Origin: Alphaproteobacteria bacterium
GTDB taxonomy: Bacteria; Pseudomonadota; Alphaproteobacteria; ATCC43930; CGMCC-115725
Direction: 5' to 3'
Length of the DNA stretch: 6,195 nucleotides
Assembly: GCA_005884825.1 (NCBI GenBank)
Contig: VAZT01000365.1
Span: forward strand, 1 to 6,195
Shown here: positions 4,651 through 6,195 of the stretch, piece by piece
Position numbering within the stretch: position 1 is the first letter of the stretch
Layout: each line of letters begins with the position of its first letter
Translations under genes and position numbers: made by a program
Notes under the pieces: generated by a model
Told to the model about the DNA's origin: nothing
The model's database searches: none
The model's input: only the letters and a program-made list of their open reading frames with translations

Positions 4651-6195
4651 ATGATGCGGCAGTTCGAGCTCGTCGAGCTCGTCAAATCCTACGACCCGAA
4701 CGCCGACGAAGACGCGCTCAACCGTGCCTATGTTTATTCGATGAAGGCCCATGGCGCGCAGCTGCGCGCCTCGGGCGATCCCTATTTCTCCCACCCGGTC
4801 GAGGTCGCCGGCATTCTGGCTCAGATGAAGCTTGATGGCGCCTCGATCGTGACCGGTCTGTTACACGACACGGTCGAGGATACGCTCGCCACCCTCGACG
4901 ACATTGACCGCGTGTTCGGGCCCGAGATCACCCGGCTCGTGGATGGCGTGACCAAGCTGTCGCGGATCGAGCTGCAATCCGACCAGACCAAGCAGGCCGA
5001 GAATTTCCGCAAGCTCGTGCTCGCGATGTCCGAGGACATCCGGGTGCTGCTCGTCAAGCTCGCCGACCGTCTGCACAACATGCAGACCCTGCGGTTTATC
5101 GAGGACGGCGAAAAACGCCGGCGGATCGCCCGCGAAACGATGGACATCTATGCCCCGCTAGCCGAGCGGCTTGGCATGCAGCGCATGAAAGATCAGCTCG
5201 AGGATCTCGCGTTTGCCGAGCTGTTCCCCGACGCGCGCTCCAGCATTCTCGCCCGGCGCGATTTCTTGCGCGACAAGGGGGCCGGGGTCGTGCCGCGCAT
5301 CCTCGCCGAGCTGCACCGCAAGCTGGAAGAGGGCGGGGTGCCGAACGCCGTCGTCTCCGGCCGTGAGAAATCGGCGTACTCGATCTGGCGCAAGATGCAG
5401 CGCAAGAACGTCGCCTTCGAACAACTTGCCGATTTGATGGCTTTCCGTGTGCTCGTCGACGATATCGGCGACTGCTATCACGCGCTCGGCATCATCCATT
5501 CCGCCTATCACGTGGTTCCGGGCCGTTTCAAGGACTTCATCTCGACCCCGAAGCCGAACAATTACCGCTCGCTGCACACCGGGGTCATCGGCCCCGAGCA
5601 GCAGCGCATCGAAGTGCAGATCCGCACCCGCGAGATGCACGACGTCGCCGAACTCGGGGTCGCCGCGCATTGGACCTATAAGCACGGCGCTCCCAAGACC
5701 GAAGGACCGCAATATCGCTGGCTCCGCGAGCTGTTGGACATCCTCGACCATGCGGCGGGGCCGGAAGAATTCCTCGAGCACACCAAGCTCGAGATGTTTC
5801 AGGACCAGGTGTTCGCCTTCACCCCGAAAGGCGATCTGATCGCGCTGCCGCGCGGCGCCACCGCGGTCGACTTTGCCTATGCGGTGCATTCCGAGATCGG
5901 CGATACCTGTGTCGGCGCCAAGATCAACAGCCGGCTGGTCCCGCTGCGCAGTCAGCTGCAAAACGGCGATCAGGTTGAAATTATCACCTCAAAGGCGCAG
6001 ACACCTTCACCCACGTGGGAGCGGTTCGTCGTCACCGGCAAGGCGCGCGCTCGCATTCGCCGCTTCATCCGCACGCAACAGCGCACCCAATACCTCGATC
6101 TCGGGCGCGCCATCGTGCAAAAGGCGTTCCGCCAGGAAGGTCATGAGTTTTCGGAACGGCCCCTCGAAGGGGTGTTGAAAGCATTTAACTGCGCG
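4651..6195 (+). CDS. rsh: Bifunctional (p)ppGpp synthetase/hydrolase (Rel/SpoT homologue), 3'-truncated by the window edge
   Basis: The first 515 codons are present and open to the edge. Residues about 25-180 form the HD hydrolase domain, with His48 (YFSHPVEV), His72-Asp73 and Glu76-Asp77 (HDTVEDT) and Asp139 (LADRLHNM), so ppGpp breakdown should work. Residues about 235-345 form the synthetase domain, with GREKSAYSIWRKM, RFKD (292-295), KPNNYRSLHT and catalytic Glu321 in EVQIRT. The RFKD motif is the one found in bifunctional Rel/SpoT enzymes, whereas synthetase-only RelA has ExDD. A TGS domain follows at about 386-448 (DQVFAFTPKGDLIALPRGAT). The remaining regulatory regions, usually ending in an ACT domain, lie outside. 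ATG 4651 is chosen because family members begin MMRQ and it has a good ribosome-binding site; an in-frame GTG at 4549 would add 34 residues. The cytosolic enzyme is the main stringent-response regulator in alphaproteobacteria. It is probably co-transcribed with rpoZ. Confidence 0.96.
   Translation, partial: MMRQFELVELVKSYDPNADEDALNRAYVYSMKAHGAQLRASGDPYFSHPVEVAGILAQMKLDGASIVTGLLHDTVEDTLATLDDIDRVFGPEITRLVDGVTKLSRIELQSDQTKQAENFRKLVLAMSEDIRVLLVKLADRLHNMQTLRFIEDGEKRRRIARETMDIYAPLAERLGMQRMKDQLEDLAFAELFPDARSSILARRDFLRDKGAGVVPRILAELHRKLEEGGVPNAVVSGREKSAYSIWRKMQRKNVAFEQLADLMAFRVLVDDIGDCYHALGIIHSAYHVVPGRFKDFISTPKPNNYRSLHTGVIGPEQQRIEVQIRTREMHDVAELGVAAHWTYKHGAPKTEGPQYRWLRELLDILDHAAGPEEFLEHTKLEMFQDQVFAFTPKGDLIALPRGATAVDFAYAVHSEIGDTCVGAKINSRLVPLRSQLQNGDQVEIITSKAQTPSPTWERFVVTGKARARIRRFIRTQQRTQYLDLGRAIVQKAFRQEGHEFSERPLEGVLKAFNCA

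Noticed and set aside
5158..5961. Minus-strand 267-codon frame antisense to rsh
   Set aside because: Its length is explained by codon bias of the GC-rich rsh gene on the other strand, whose domains are clear.

Overview
The window (about 6.2 kb, GC-rich) comes from an alphaproteobacterium. The best evidence is the rpoZ-rsh gene pair. The omega subunit begins MARVTVEDCV and the bifunctional (p)ppGpp synthetase/hydrolase begins MMRQFELVELV. From memory, both look closer to Rhodospirillales-type proteins than to those of Rhizobium or Bradyrhizobium; no search was run, so order-level placement is tentative.

Layout: (1) Positions 1-2344, minus strand, hold the proximal part of an AaeXAB/YdhIJK-like efflux operon. 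It consists of a 684-aa FUSC-family membrane protein, a 68-aa DUF1656 membrane protein overlapping it by GTGA, and the probable first 26 codons of the membrane-fusion (HlyD/AaeA-like) subunit running off the left edge. (2) Positions 2345-3730 hold no intact recognisable gene. They contain the minus-strand debris of a mobile element: a primase-like replication gene broken by at least two frameshifts, an internal deletion and a lost C-terminus; a small upstream ORF overlapping it by ATGA; a possible promoter; an inverted repeat; an unrecognised 82-codon ORF; and three GGTACC-centred repeats. (3) Positions 3728-3951, minus strand, hold tRNA-Cys(GCA) followed by tRNA-Asn(GTT), with a promoter upstream and a hairpin terminator downstream. 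(4) From 4022 to the right edge, plus strand, lie rpoZ with its own promoter and the first 515 codons of rsh.

How the parts relate: the tRNA pair and rpoZ-rsh are transcribed divergently from back-to-back sigma70-like promoters. rsh makes and degrades (p)ppGpp, the alarmone that acts on RNA polymerase (which contains omega) and typically represses stable-RNA promoters. The element debris begins immediately past the 3' end of tRNA-Asn, a common integration position for tRNA-targeting elements, though no integrase or duplicated tRNA end is visible. Most of the window is ordinary core and accessory content. I see no clear new biological system; the element remnant beside tRNA-Asn is the part most worth a second look.
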